Below, in pieces: positions 30,036 to 41,234 of a DNA stretch of 64,000 bases. The DNA is from Trichopria drosophilae. Lineage: Eukaryota > Arthropoda > Insecta > Hymenoptera > Diapriidae. Location: assembly GCA_030407085.1 (NCBI GenBank), contig CM059584.1:125769001-125833000 (forward strand), given 5' to 3'. Below the pieces are notes generated by a model. The model was given only the letters and a program-made list of their open reading frames with translations, was not told where the DNA came from and did not search any database. The position numbers and the translations under genes were made by a program. Position 1 is the stretch's first letter, and each line of letters starts with the position of its first letter.

Positions 30036-32000
30036 ATGAATCCAACATTGTCGTTATTCTTTCTTGCAACGATTACTTTCGCAGGATGTGAGGTAACGTG
30101 GATGGATAGCCTGATAAGTTATGTTTTGGGAAATCTGGACCTCCATCCGGTAACATTAGTCATAGACGATTTGTTCGAAAATTATACTTCGGGATACAAT
30201 AGTTTAGCAGATTGCCTAGTCGCATCTATTCCTGCTACTATTTTATCGCTTAGAACCTATAGATCGGTTGGAATGAATTGGCCTTATTTGCATCCCCTAG
30301 GACGAGCTAAGCTAATTGTAATTTTGCATCATTCATCGACCGATTACCATTTAGTAAAGAACAAAATGGTATATTTCAATACTGTTGGAAGATTTATGGG
30401 ATATGTTCACGAAACAAGAGATGTTCGGATAATGCCCAAATACATAGTAATTTTTTGGGCAGCTCATCCAAATGCTAACTATCAATGGTTTCTCCAAGTG
30501 CTGTGGAACCAATTAAATTCTCCACATGTCACACTAGTGATTGTAAACGTCAAAAATGATTCAAGAGTCACGCATGATCTCGAAAATACTTTTGCATTGT
30601 TACTCCGAATCAATTTATTTACTTTAAAGTGTACTCAATCCGTACGCTGGTCATCGATGGTATGGTTTCCAGAGAAATTGCATAATTTGCACGGAAAACC
30701 ACTTCGTATAGGTTCACTGGGAAGCAAATATCCTAACATGTTTAGTGAATTTCTGATACGAGCAATTAATGCGACACCAGATGTTGTACGTTATAGAGTA
30801 AGTCACGATGGATATCTAATGCTCAAAAATGATCTAAAACATAAACGAATTGTTTACGATCAGGCGCTACTTTCACACCTAATAACTCCAGATAATATCA
30901 CGCATAATTCATTTGAAACTCACGCCATGACGACGATTTCTTTTTTGCAACCTGGCTTCTGCATATCTGTACCACTTACCTACGTTACTAAAACGAATAT
31001 TGCCCCTAACGGGTTAGTTTTCTTAGCTATTAGTTTTCTACTCGCATTCATCACAAAATTTTTGTCGCGGATAGTTAGTTTTCGTCAAAGCGAATGGCAA
31101 CTGATGAATATATGGGATGCCATCATAGGTATCGCTACCTCCTTTTACCCTGACACATTTATGGAGAGACTCATTTGCGGATGTCTTTTCATTGAAGCAT
31201 TCATTTACTCAACAGAAATTCTTGGTGATATAATTAAATTGAATATACACGAGCATCTAGAAACAGATTATACCACTTTAGAAGATATAGCCAGGGGTAA
31301 ATTTAATTTAGTCGAATGGCCGGGGTCTTCACTGAAGGAACATGTCTACGACAGTTGGAATAATACTAATATACGAAATTTACTGGAACACACACTTAAT
31401 GCTAAAGATTTTTCAGTGCAGTCGTTTGTATATCAAATGATTCAGCATAAAAATATTTGCGCACTGTTACCACCCGTTTTGAAATCACCATTCATTGAGT
31501 TAGTTAATACGTTTTATGGTAAGGAGATGCTACGATGCGTTTATGATAAGCTTTATTACAGCAATAATTACATTAGGTTAAGTGAAAATTCAGAATTTTA
31601 TGAAATTATTAATACTATGTACATGTTGTATCTAGAAATTGGACTATATAAATATAATATAATGCAGGAATTTGATCAAATGAGGAGTGCATTGGAGCCT
31701 GTAATTGAATCTTTAGATAGAAATCGGTTCGCTACTGACAGCACCGATGATGAAACTGACATGGTATTTAAATATTCACTGATTTGTTTGTTAACTTTTT
31801 ATGCTTGTATTTCAATACCTGTCTTCGCGTGCGAATTGATTTTTACTCATTATAATATTGCTTTGAAAGACATTTGTTTCCAACGTATACTGCATGCGAA
31901 TAAAATGGTTAAGAATAAATGTGAAAAAAATAAAAAGAAGTGTCAGCCAAAAACGCATTTGATACAAACAGTTGATCGAAAATCAGTAAATATAGAGTGA
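30036..32000 (+). CDS. Divergent ionotropic receptor, single exon
   Basis: An uninterrupted 654-codon frame encodes a protein with insect divergent ionotropic receptor layout. The ATG at 30036 is the first Met and is followed by a hydrophobic signal-like stretch (MNPTLSLFFLATITFAGC). A long extracellular N-terminal region carries several possible N-glycosylation sites. TM1 is about 325-343 (LVFLAISFLLAFITKFL), the pore region 356-374 (WDAIIGIATSFYP), TM2 377-397 (ICGCLFIEAFIYSTEIL), a second ligand-binding lobe follows, and TM3 (LICLLTFYACISIPVFACEL) is near 575-600 with a short basic cytoplasmic tail. Such receptors form ligand-gated cation channels in chemosensory neurons, usually with a co-receptor. 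The ligand cannot be inferred. It lacks the Arg/Thr/Asp glutamate-binding signature in any clear form, as expected for divergent members. A broken paralogue lies 2 kb downstream. Confidence 0.88.
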   Translation: MNPTLSLFFLATITFAGCEVTWMDSLISYVLGNLDLHPVTLVIDDLFENYTSGYNSLADCLVASIPATILSLRTYRSVGMNWPYLHPLGRAKLIVILHHSSTDYHLVKNKMVYFNTVGRFMGYVHETRDVRIMPKYIVIFWAAHPNANYQWFLQVLWNQLNSPHVTLVIVNVKNDSRVTHDLENTFALLLRINLFTLKCTQSVRWSSMVWFPEKLHNLHGKPLRIGSLGSKYPNMFSEFLIRAINATPDVVRYRVSHDGYLMLKNDLKHKRIVYDQALLSHLITPDNITHNSFETHAMTTISFLQPGFCISVPLTYVTKTNIAPNGLVFLAISFLLAFITKFLSRIVSFRQSEWQLMNIWDAIIGIATSFYPDTFMERLICGCLFIEAFIYSTEILGDIIKLNIHEHLETDYTTLEDIARGKFNLVEWPGSSLKEHVYDSWNNTNIRNLLEHTLNAKDFSVQSFVYQMIQHKNICALLPPVLKSPFIELVNTFYGKEMLRCVYDKLYYSNNYIRLSENSEFYEIINTMYMLYLEIGLYKYNIMQEFDQMRSALEPVIESLDRNRFATDSTDDETDMVFKYSLICLLTFYACISIPVFACELIFTHYNIALKDICFQRILHANKMVKNKCEKNKKKCQPKTHLIQTVDRKSVNIE

Positions 32001-32239
32001 TGTGGTATTATGATTCATTTAATGATTTCTTCATAAATGTTTGAGGTGTGCGAAATAATTTATTTCTTTAATAATTTAGTTTATTACAGAATACGTCACT
32101 TTTTATTTGAATTGCGAAAATTTGATGCGAGTAACATTTTTCTGGTAAATAATTGTACGATACATTGTCAGTACATTGCATCGAGAATACTACGTTGGTA
32201 TACCGAAATAACTGTGTATATGTATGGGTATTTATTAAA

Positions 32240-32245
32240 AATAAA
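32240..32245 (+). terminator. Possible poly(A) signal of the receptor gene
   Basis: AATAAA about 240 bp after the receptor stop codon. It is the first good candidate, but such hexamers are common in A+T-rich DNA. Confidence 0.4.
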
Positions 32246-33137
32246 AATGGATGTATTTTTTTCGTGTTAATATTTAGTTTTCTTTGTAATAACACAGCCC
32301 CCACAAAAAATCCGGATCTGGAGGTCAAAATATGTCTATATGTTTTTATTTTGCTGAATCCATATTTTAATTCATATTTTAGAGTAGATTTTTAGGTTTT
32401 TTTTTAAGCTTATGTAAAGAGCTTAACCCATTAAGACTCAAAAGGACGAATTTGTCTTGAACTTTTCAGCTGTAAATTCTGATAGGTTATCTGAAAATGG
32501 AATGAGAATGAACAAATTCTGGACTTATCACTTCCAACGTGACATTGATCGTGCTTTCCGATTCCGACCTTAAAATGTTTAAAAAGTATGATCCAAGAAA
32601 GAAACCTTTTTTTGAACATTTTTTTTGACTCGTTGAGGATCGATACATTTAAACCTAAAATATAATAAAAACGAGTGATAAATTCGACCATAACTCGATT
32701 AACCCTTTTCTAATTACATAATACTGTAATTTAATTTAAAACACAATAAGTATTAAAGAAGAGAATAAAAATATCCAATATTAACGAAAATCTAATTTGA
32801 CCATCCGTATTACAAAGATTAAACGATTGTTTTAGAGACATCCATTTTTCTAGGTTGTGTTAGCGGGTTTTAAATGTATTTTGGTATTCTCATAACGTTT
32901 CTATCAATACGAACCTTCTAATCTAACCTTGATCTTGTTAGTCACTGTTTAATCAATAAAATCAATAATAAGAGGAACATGACTATTCCATTAGCTGGTC
33001 ATTACATGTATCCATGTCGACAACAAAATTTCAAACAAGATTTGTCGAATGTATACTGCGTATTTGCAGTGCGAGAATCAGGTTTCAGTTCTACAGTCGA
33101 ATTGTGGAAGCATTTCTCTCAAAAGATTGGTTGTATT
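32246..33137. other. Spacer with possible piggyBac-like MITE end
   Basis: Contains TTAACCCATTAAGACTC at 32424 and ATTAACCCTTTTC near 32699. Both resemble the TTAA-CCC end of piggyBac-type MITEs, but they are not in inverted orientation to each other. No gene seen. Confidence 0.4.
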
Positions 33138-33988
33138 ACACAGGTCTACAAATCCCGGGGTCATGTGAGTTGTTGGAATGTTAAGGGTCATTTCCGAAGT
33201 AATTTGCTGCGTAGAATCCGAATCTGAGGTCAGAATCGCCCCAGCACGTCAGGATTTTAAGATATTTAAGGATATGTACCCGAAAAACAGCGTTTTTTCC
33301 TACGTTTGAGGTTATGTACAGGGTGCAAAAAATTTTTGTGGTCTTTATCTCCAGTTACATCATTTAGTACAACTCTTACTCTTTAATTTGAAAGTTCAAG
33401 AGATCAATTACGATTTGTTTTCGCAAAGTTATGGCTATTTGAAGTTACGAAATATATCTGTTCGACGTCATTTGCATTTGCATTAAGCCTTTCAGACAAT
33501 GATTTTCTACTGCGTAATTTCTCTTGGAAATTTGCACTTGTAAGTTTTTGAGGTCGCTGAGAACGAATACGAATTCGGAATAATAAAATTTGCATTTCCA
33601 ATATGGCGTATTCAAAATGGCGGATTCAGATTTTCAAAAAACATGTAAGTATTGAAAAATGTTTTAACCCATTGCGGCGCACATTTTTCTTTATACGGAA
33701 AACAGCACAACTTTGCGAAAAAAATCGTAATTCATCTCTTGAACTCTTAAATTAAAGGGTAACAGTTGTACTAAATGATGTAACTACAGAGAAAGACCAC
33801 AAACATTTTTCGCACCCAGTACATAACCGCAAAAGTAGGAACAAATGCCGTTTTTCGGGTACATAACCTCAAATATCTCAAAATCCTGACGTGATGGACC
33901 AATTTTGACCCCGGATTCGGACTCTACGCAGCATATTACTTCGGAAATGACCCTTAGCTTTCCAACAACTAAACCATTTTGACCTGTG
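33138..33988. mobile_element. Foldback element with ~290-bp arms
   Basis: The left arm (33138 to about 33435, starting ACACAGGTC) is inverted at about 33690-33988 (ending GACCTGTGT). Shared blocks include TAAGGGTCATTTCCGAAGTA, CACGTCAGGATTTT, ATGTACCCGAAAAAC and ACATCATTTAGTACAACT. The loop of about 250 bp contains AATATGGCGTATTCAAAATGG. TTA adjoins both ends and could be a 3-bp target duplication. No coding sequence. Confidence 0.75.
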
Positions 33989-34060
33989 TTATTATTGTTG
34001 TATAGTATTGTATCCATTGCATTATTGTTGTATTGTTGTATAGTTGTATTATATCTCACT

Positions 34061-34745
34061 GTGAATCCAACATTGTTTTGGTTACGTCTTTTTATAGCGA
34101 TTGGCATTATAAAATGTGAAGATTCTGGTTGGACAATCTGAAACATTATATTTTGACGAATTTGGACCTCCATCCGATCACATTAGTGATAGACGATTTT
34201 TACGAAAATTGTACTTCAGGATACAATGATTTAGCTGATCGCCTAGTCGAAACGATTCCTGCACCTGTTTTATCGCTCAGAACTTATCAAACCGTTACTA
34301 TGACTTGGTCCTATTCGCATCCTTTAGGAGGAGTTATAATTATAATTTTACATTCCACGAGAATGACCCATTTTGTAGAGCGCAACATGGAGTACTTTGG
34401 GACAACTATAAGGTTTATAATATTATGTTCGTAACACAAGGGAGATCCGGAGTATATCCAAATTCTTATTGATATTTTGGGGATGGCACCCAAAAGCTGA
34501 CTACCTGGGGTTGCTCATGGCATTATGGATAAGTTGTAAATCTCCAGACGCCACAATATTTGTTATCGAAGTCAAAAACTTGATCGGAGCTGTAGAGAAC
34601 ATTGGAAATACTGAAGTAGCTATATATAAGATCAATCTATTCACGAAATAATATATACCAAAGAAATTACAACATTTGTACGGTTGTCCGAACCGCATAA
34701 ATTCGCTAGTCAACAAAGATCTTGACATAAAATTCGTTCCCTATT
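34061..34745 (+). pseudogene. Ionotropic receptor pseudogene, N-terminal part only
   Basis: Homologous to the receptor at 30036. The start region matches base for base over AATCCAACATTGT, but the ATG has become GTG (34061). After one indel the frame reads ILTNLDLHPITLVIDDFYEN and LADRLVETIPAPVLSLRTY, very close to the intact gene. A second shift near 34425 breaks the frame. Similarity resumes with IFWGWHPKADYLGLL, AIYKINLFTK and a stop. It ends near 34745, at about one third of the receptor. The channel region is absent. A foldback element ends 73 bp before the former start codon. Confidence 0.85.
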
Positions 34746-35019
34746 TCATTATTTGTAGAAATTATGTATTTTCAAGTAATTAAAATGTTTTAAGTTTAAG
34801 TTTCTCTTTAGAGGTGTTTAAAGCTTTGAAGTGTTTTTAAGAAGTATTCCTGAAGGAGTACTCGTTACGCGAATCGAACCGTATTCTGCAAGTTCCGATA
34901 TAAAAATCATACAGTTTAGTTTTAAAAAATAATAGCAAACAATAAAAGAGTAAATTCATGTTATTTTGTTGACTGAGGCATGGTTTAATTGTTTCCACTT
35001 AGATAAACAATTCAATTTA
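34746..35019. other. Spacer, no gene seen
   Basis: A+T-rich sequence after the receptor pseudogene. No further receptor similarity could be followed. Confidence 0.4.
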
Positions 35020-36783
35020 AAACTAGTGTTGGCGTGGTGCCTCGCTCGCTCAGAAACTTCGACCCAGTAGAGAGTCGGCTATTCCTTAATACTCGTTCGT
35101 TTACTAACAGCTGTCAATTATATTATAAAATTATATTGATATTTGGGGGTCCAATCATATTATCATACAATCCGGGTAAAAGTCCGGTCGCGTAAGACAA
35201 ATCGGCCGAATTTATTCAATAAACACCGTTGACTTAAACTCGCGATATTTCGGAGAAAAATGCATTACAAAATCTGAAATTTTCAGGGTACATTCACTAT
35301 GCATTACCGAAACTGGTAGACAAATATAAAGTAATAAAATGTTAACAGAATTGTTAATATTAATTTATAAAGTTTACGTTAATATTTAATGCGAAAACGT
35401 GTTTTAATGTGCAAAAAGAGTCGAGGGAAGTTTAGAATTGAACAAACTTCCAGTGACACCCTTGTTCCTTAGTATTTCAAGAAGTTTTCTTTATAGTTTC
35501 AGACGAATCGGCTGCAAATTGACTGAAATAACGATTATTTAATACAGCGCTAACGGAAAGCAGCCGTTTACGATGCTGCGCGCTTTATTAAATAATCGTT
35601 ATTTCAGTCAATTTACACCCGATTCGTCTGAAACTTTCCAAAAAACTTCTTGAAATACTAAGGAGCAAGGGTGTCACTAGAAGTTTGTTCAACAATAAAC
35701 TTCCCTCGATTCTTTTTGTAGATTAAAACACTTTTTCGCATTAAACATTAACGTAACTTTATAAATTAATATTAACAATTCTTTTACTTTATATTTATCT
35801 ACCAGTTTCGGTAACGCATAGTGAATGTTCCCTAAAAATTTCAAATTTTTTAATCCATTTTTATCCGAAATATCGCGAGTTGAAGTCAACGGTGTTTATT
35901 GAATAAATTCGGCCGATTCGTCTTACGCGACCGGATTTTTCCCCTTCAGAACGCAGCACGTTTTAGCATCCAAGTGCTCAATTACTATCTGTATCATTAT
36001 GATCTTATATATATACAATATATATATACATATAATTCGTTAAAGATATCTTGACAATTTCGAAAAGATCTCTGACGGATACTTTTTAGATACCTATAAG
36101 ACATCTTTTAGATATATCGAGATAATTAGTTTCGTATCAAGGGCGTAAAAGAACTTATACGCCCGTAGGTGATCACCGCGCCCGAGGGGCTGGCGAAGAC
36201 TACCCCTGGGGGGTAGGGGGTCGAAACGTCGAAATTTGATGAAAAACTATAGGGTAATTTTTTTGCCGAGGTGACGAAATTCAATACTTTTTCAGACAAT
36301 AGTCATAAACATTTTAAACCAGTTTTTATGACATAACCGTTGACTTTAGGAAGAAAATGCATGAAACCTTTTTTGTAGAGAATTTAATTCTCTATCTTTT
36401 TTGTTTGAAATGTTTTTTATTAAAATTTGTATTTTTCAAAATAAATGCAAAAAACTACGAAGAAACTTAATTGGGGCTATTTTTTTTATAAAGGACGGGT
36501 GGATCTGTCCCAAAATCTAATCAAATCTAAGTTATGCCAAGACGCGAATTTAAAAAAAAAATTATGTCAATACGCTTATCCGTTCGCGAGTTATCGCGAG
36601 ACAAAAAAACGGGACGTACGGAGGTACGTACGTACAAGATCATGGACACAAATTTTTTTATTGTTGATTGGGGCTCCTTAGGGTCTGAAACGTCGATATT
36701 TGATGAAAAACTATAGTGTAATTTTTATACCCGAAGTGACCAAATTCAATACTTCGTCCAAACTTGGTCTGGGTCGAAGTAAA
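35020..36783. mobile_element. Unclassified repeat, copy 2, interrupted by a hairpin element
   Basis: Collinear with copy 1 (12861-14295): AACTAGTGTTGGCGTGGTGC, ACTTCGACCCAGTAGAGAG, TTGATATTTGGGGGTCC, GTATCATTATGATC, GCGCCCGAGGGGCTGGCG, GTAGAGAATTTAATTCTC, ATGCCAAGACGCGAATTT. It lacks segments X and X' and the right foldback arm of copy 1. A 771-bp hairpin element splits it after ATCATATT. Its right end is directly followed by the 5'-truncated non-LTR element. Confidence 0.7.
35174..35944. mobile_element. 771-bp long-hairpin (foldback) element
   Basis: The left arm 35174-35544 (GGGTAAAAGTCCGGTCGCG...) and the right arm 35585-35944 (...CGCGACCGGATTTTTCCCC) are complementary along almost their whole length. 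The loop of about 40 bp is GC-rich (AGCGCTAACGGAAAGCAGCCG). Arms of about 370 bp with a small loop could form a very stable RNA hairpin if transcribed. No ORF; the frame at 35689-35889 is a shadow. Target duplication not found. Confidence 0.85.
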
Positions 36784-36819
36784 ACTATGTACTATTGAGA
36801 AATAATAGACAGGGGAAAC

Positions 36820-37200
36820 GTGGCGGCATATATTCACAGTTCTTTAAGACCTATAGTCTTATTTAAATCTAAATTTGTCTTAAAGGAACCTGAATTTATG
36901 TTTATCGACTTAAAAGTGGACTACAGCACAAAAATCTTGCTATCCGTCATATATAGATCTCCAACAACATCGTACTTTAACAAATTTGAAGATTCGCTAA
37001 TGGGATACAGTCACGCATGACTTAAACAAAAACAACTCAGCCACATCACACTTTCGCGAACTCGCCTGAAACAATGGCCTCTCCATCATTCCTTTCGATT
37101 CGACTCATCACAGCCACTTCTCTGAAACGTGGATCGACCACTGCCTAGTGTTAGATTCCGCAAAAGTGATCCACCATGACCAAACGACCACACCATTTTA
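36820..37200 (+). pseudogene. Endonuclease domain remnant (EEP/APE)
   Basis: GGVAAYIHSSL-like text, then EFMFIDLKV, ILLSVIYRSPTTSY and, after frame changes, a FDSTHHSHFSETWIDHCLV block and a stretch before the linker. These follow the pattern of APE-type retrotransposon endonucleases (SVIYRPP and the WIDHCLV region). The N-terminal catalytic residues lie upstream of the truncation. Confidence 0.7.
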
Positions 37201-37388
37201 ATCGGATCAATGTTAATAACTTGTTAGCTGATCCCAACAACAAAGATTGACCCGCTTTTCTTGCTCTCTCTGATATTAACGAGTCATGTAATTTTCTTAG
37301 TAATACACTAAAGACTTCTCTTGACGATCATGCACCAACACAATCCTTCCGACCGAAAGCTTCTACTGTCCCTTAGTTTACTCATGAA

Positions 37389-39063
37389 TTGGGAAGAATG
37401 CGTGTTCATTATAACTCCTTGATCTCAGCAGCTAGAGGCACGCGTCACTCTCAGATCAAATCACAGTTAACATCTTACTGGAAGACATACAGGCAATTAT
37501 TGTCAGCGACGAGAGACAGCTATCATGCCTCTAGACTTATCGTAACACCCGATCCTAAAACATTATGGAGGGAGCTACGCGGAATGGGTTTAGTCAAATC
37601 CAAAACAGATGATTCTTGTCTCTGTTGCACTGTAGATGAAATTAATGCATACTCAGCTTCATTATCTCAAGATAGCGTCGATGTATTAACTCTCGATCTC
37701 TCCTTGGACATTCTTCACTCTGAATTCTCTGATGATCGCCTATTCTTCGCAAACATTTCGCCTGAGATATTACATCGACATTTTATGCAAATAACATCGG
37801 AAGCTAAAGTTTTTGATGAACTTTCACGTCCATTTCTATTGAAATACGTGCCCTGTAGACACCTATCAAAAAATGGACTTACCAACTAGTCCCTCGGACT
37901 AAAGACTTGTCTCCATTCTATGCATGCCCGCCATCTAAAATTCTTGAAAGAATCGTTTACGTACAGGTCATCGAATTCTTAAACAGCAGAAATTGGTTTG
38001 ATCCCTACCAATCGGGGTTCCGTAAGGACCATAGCACTCAGACTGCCCTGATGTATGTCACAGATGAAATTCGTTCCGCAATTGAGGAGGGTATGATTGT
38101 CGTCCTAGTTCTTTGCGACTTCAGGAAAGCCTTTGATCTTGTCGATCACGCTATATTACTACAAAAAATGAGAGATGCTGGATTCTCCAACTCAGTCATT
38201 ATGAGGTTTGCATCTTATCTTGGGGGGCGTTTTCAGGCAATTAGCGGACCAAATGGAATTACATCATCATGGTTACCAGTGAGGGTTGGAGTGCTCCAGG
38301 GCTGTGTCCTGGGGCCCCTCCTCTTCTCGCTGTTCATCAACGACTTGCCTTCCATCCTTCAGCACATATCACACGCTATATTCGCAGTTGATACACAAAT
38401 ATTCTTGAAGTGTCATCCTGAAAACATCGACTCAGGCGTACGAAGAATGACGACTTATGTGCTATCACTAACTGTGCTAATAGGAACCACCTCGTGGTTA
38501 ATGTAAATAAAACTAAGGCTATGCTTATTGGTGGCTCACGAAAGGTTAGTCAGTGGAATCTCAATGCTATACCTCAAATCATTATTCAGGGACAAGCACT
38601 ATCCTGGACTGCCACTGCCAAAAACCTAGGACTCCACTTCGACCAAATACTATCTTGGCGAGAACATGTCGTGCAAATGTCCCGTAAAGTATATGGTACG
38701 CTACGGCAACTTTACACATGCCAGAACGTCCTATCCGAAAAAATGAGGCGCCAAATGATCACTTCACTGGTACTGCCTCACTTTGAATACTGTGCTGTAG
38801 TCTACAATGACATTGACCCAAAACTAATCCTCAAAATTGAACGAATGCTTAATGCTGCCATACGCTTCATCTACCGGGTCCGGAAATTTGAACACATTAC
38901 CTGTTTTCGGCGTAGACTGGGTTGGCTAACCGCTGCTAACAGCAGACTGTATGTTATCGGATGCCTGACTTATCAGCTCAGTAACAATAAACAACCTTAC
39001 TATCTTTATCAACGGTACCTGTGGCGTCGTGATGTTGCTTGCCGTGAGCTTCAGCCAGGGTGA
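37389..39063 (+). pseudogene. Reverse transcriptase and flanks of APE-type element
   Basis: The linker (37389-37889) is followed by the RT at 37907-38506: SKILERIVYVQVIEFL, DPYQSGFRKDHSTQTAL, motif A LVLCDFRKAFDLVDH with its Asp, motif B GVLQGCVLGPLLFSLFINDL and motif C as FAVDTQIF. Motif C normally reads F/YADD, so the first catalytic Asp has become Val. A one-base overlap shift near 38500 leads to the thumb region (38494-39063) with KNLGLHFDQILSW and LPHFEYCAVVY. The usual C-terminal end of such proteins is recognisable; there is no RNase H. Confidence 0.85.
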
Positions 39064-39541
39064 GCAGTATTATTAATGCCTGCCCTTCGCACAACTGTAC
39101 TTGCTCATTCTTTTATAATTACTTCGAGTGAATTGTGGAACTTTCTTCCTAGCAATATTTCAGGTAGTGCTACTTTACAGTCATTTAAGAGCAGACTTTA
39201 TGAGTATCTATTAGCAGCTGATGACTCTGGCCGTAACGTGCTTCTGGCACACTAAGTTGCGTTAATCCGACTAAGTATTAAGGCCAATTTAGCAATGTAT
39301 TCGTGTCTCAACTTGTTAATTAATTATAGAAACTGCACCTATATTTTGCATTACCTTAGGCGGCATGCTATCCGATTATCACTTATTTTAATGCTATGTT
39401 CTACTACTTTGTATTACGAATTTCGCTTTACATTTCGACTTATACATGTTATCGTTAATACTTATATGTAAATTTACATGGGTTGGCTAAAGGGTGATTT
39501 CTCCCATGCCATTAATAAATTAAACTAAACTAAAACTAAAC

Positions 39542-39809
39542 TATACCCAGTAATTCGTAATACGTTTTAATAACAGTGCAGATAAGTAAGCTATAATTAT
39601 AAGCAATAATTTTTAAAAGTATTATTTTCGCCTCAACATTTAGCTCAAATATAAAATCCAGCATATGCGCTATCGATGAATATGGAGCACTTTTGTAAAT
39701 ATATAAATAGCTATTATTGGTTGGAGAAATTTTCTGGTTTAAGCAAGTATGGCACATTTTCAATGCCAGTATGGAAATTTTTAATATCAGCATGGCACTT
39801 TTGCGCATA
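39542..39809. other. Spacer, no gene seen
   Basis: A+T-rich sequence after the 3' tail of the non-LTR element. The minus-strand frame at 39536-39937 has no recognised domain. Confidence 0.4.
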
Positions 39810-40440
39810 TTGTAAGTATATGAGCATATCCACCGAATTTTTAACTTTGAGCCTGAAAAAAAGTGGAACATTTTTTCAAGACACACCTTATGGAGTATAT
39901 TTATCTTGAACTCGCGCTTCATTTTTGTCGAGATCAAAAGTAGCGAACATGACTAAAACTACTCCTGACTTGTCAAAATCCGGAGAGTCTCACGCGTACC
40001 TCACTACATTTTTTCTACTAATTAGATCATAAAAAAATAGCTATCCTTCAAACAGTACCAATATTTTTGTGGACCACCCTGATGCTATACTTTTTCAGAA
40101 AAAAACAACCTACAATCGTTTATTAATCGTTATTAATCGTTTATAACATGAAAATTTTAAAATCATATACCCATGGTAAGTATCTCTGGGGCGCAGAGCA
40201 CATATTATAATAATGTAAATATCAAATATTATAATTATACTCTATATTCGCGCAGAAATCGTCGTTTCCTTTGGACTCTGACTTCTTTGATCTCGACAAA
40301 AGTGAAGCGCGAGTTCAAGAGAATCTTTTTTAATAGGTACACGTATTGTAACATTGAGTAGGTTCATTCATATGGAAGATGCAGCAGAGTAACACGAAAG
40401 TTAAAAATTCGGTGGATTTGCTCATATGTATACCATACAA
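39810..40440. repeat. Imperfect inverted repeat
   Basis: ATGAGCATATCCACCGAATTTTTAACTTT (39819 onward, key blocks ATCCACCGAATTTTTAAC) and TTGAACTCGCGCTTCATTTTTGTCGAGATC (39907 onward, key block CTCGCGCTTCA) are inverted at 40398-40435 and 40285-40320. Between matching blocks the arms differ, so it is an old or composite foldback. Confidence 0.6.
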
Positions 40441-40989
40441 TCTGACAGATAAATTTAAATATTTTAATCTAATAGTGAACTTCCTCGTTTACATTCTTCT
40501 AATAAATTAAATATTTCTTGGATTATCAGACAATGCACAAATAACAGAAAACTCATGATAATGAAATGTTAAAAAATTCGTCTTATAATGACATCATGTT
40601 GAGAAAATCCTCAGAAAGTGGGACATCTTACTTCTTTTAGAGCACATTTCGAAATCATTCTGAACTCTTTTCGATTTTGCTGTCTTGGTTAATATTCGAT
40701 ATTACTTATCTAAATAAAATTATTTAGAAATTTTAAAACACATTTGAGGAACAGTAATGTATATTTTATATGTTTATCTAATACATATTTCATAATATAT
40801 AAATGTTTGTTAAGTGCGAGCAGTTATTGAATGTTGACAAATTTCTTTTTATGAATTAAATTCTTACAAACAGTTCAGCTTAAAAGCACACCGGGAAGTG
40901 TCTTTTATCAGTTATAATCTCGTGCATTTTAAAACGATTTCTTATATCCTGTAGAACAAATATTGTAATTACTGAAATCTTATATGTTA
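40441..40989. other. Spacer, no gene seen
   Basis: A+T-rich, no repeat partner found within the window. Confidence 0.4.
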
Positions 40990-41234
40990 CCCAACGGGCA
41001 CGAAGAACCCAAATGTTTGTATTCATTTTGAGAGGTACCCCCATTCGGGTGTGCCATGGCGTAGGGAAAACCACCTTTGTGGAAAAAAACCTACGCCGGG
41101 TACCGCAGTCGATAAAACATCGATTCTGTCCGTAACACGTTCCGTAAAAGTTGCAGACATAAAACGTTTTAGGAACGTTTCTGGAACATTCTAAAAACGT
41201 TTTAGAAACATTTGCGTTCTTCGTGCCCGTTGGG
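40990..41234. mobile_element. 245-bp MITE with CCCAACGGGCAC ends, disrupted
   Basis: The left end CCCAACGGGCACGAAGAAC is inverted at 41216-41234, and TA adjoins both sides (40988-40989 and 41235-41236). Internally the left half is interrupted at 41022 by one arm of another inverted repeat. The right half contains AAAACGTTTTAG palindromes. Confidence 0.65.
41022..41139 (+). repeat. 118-bp repeat arm
   Basis: TTCATTTTGAGAGGTACCCC to GATTCTGTCCGTAAC. It is inverted almost perfectly at 41998-42115. It lies inside the CCCAACGGG MITE. Confidence 0.8.

Larger units (their letters stand above)
36800..39541 (+). mobile_element. APE-type non-LTR retrotransposon (CR1/I-like), 5'-truncated
   Basis: Plus-strand pieces: the middle and end of an endonuclease domain (36820-37200), a linker (37389-37890), the reverse transcriptase (37907-38506) and the thumb/C-terminal region (38494-39063). 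It ends in an untranslated tail and an (AAACTA)n-type 3' repeat at 39524-39541, the expected end structure for a target-primed retrotransposon. The 5' end is truncated inside the endonuclease at the border of repeat copy 2. Frameshifts and a changed catalytic motif make it inactive. Related in its linker to the element at 1-1000. Confidence 0.88.

Noticed and set aside
39536..39937. 133-codon minus-strand ORF
   Set aside because: A+T-rich composition, no domain, overlaps the 3' tail of a retrotransposon and an inverted repeat.
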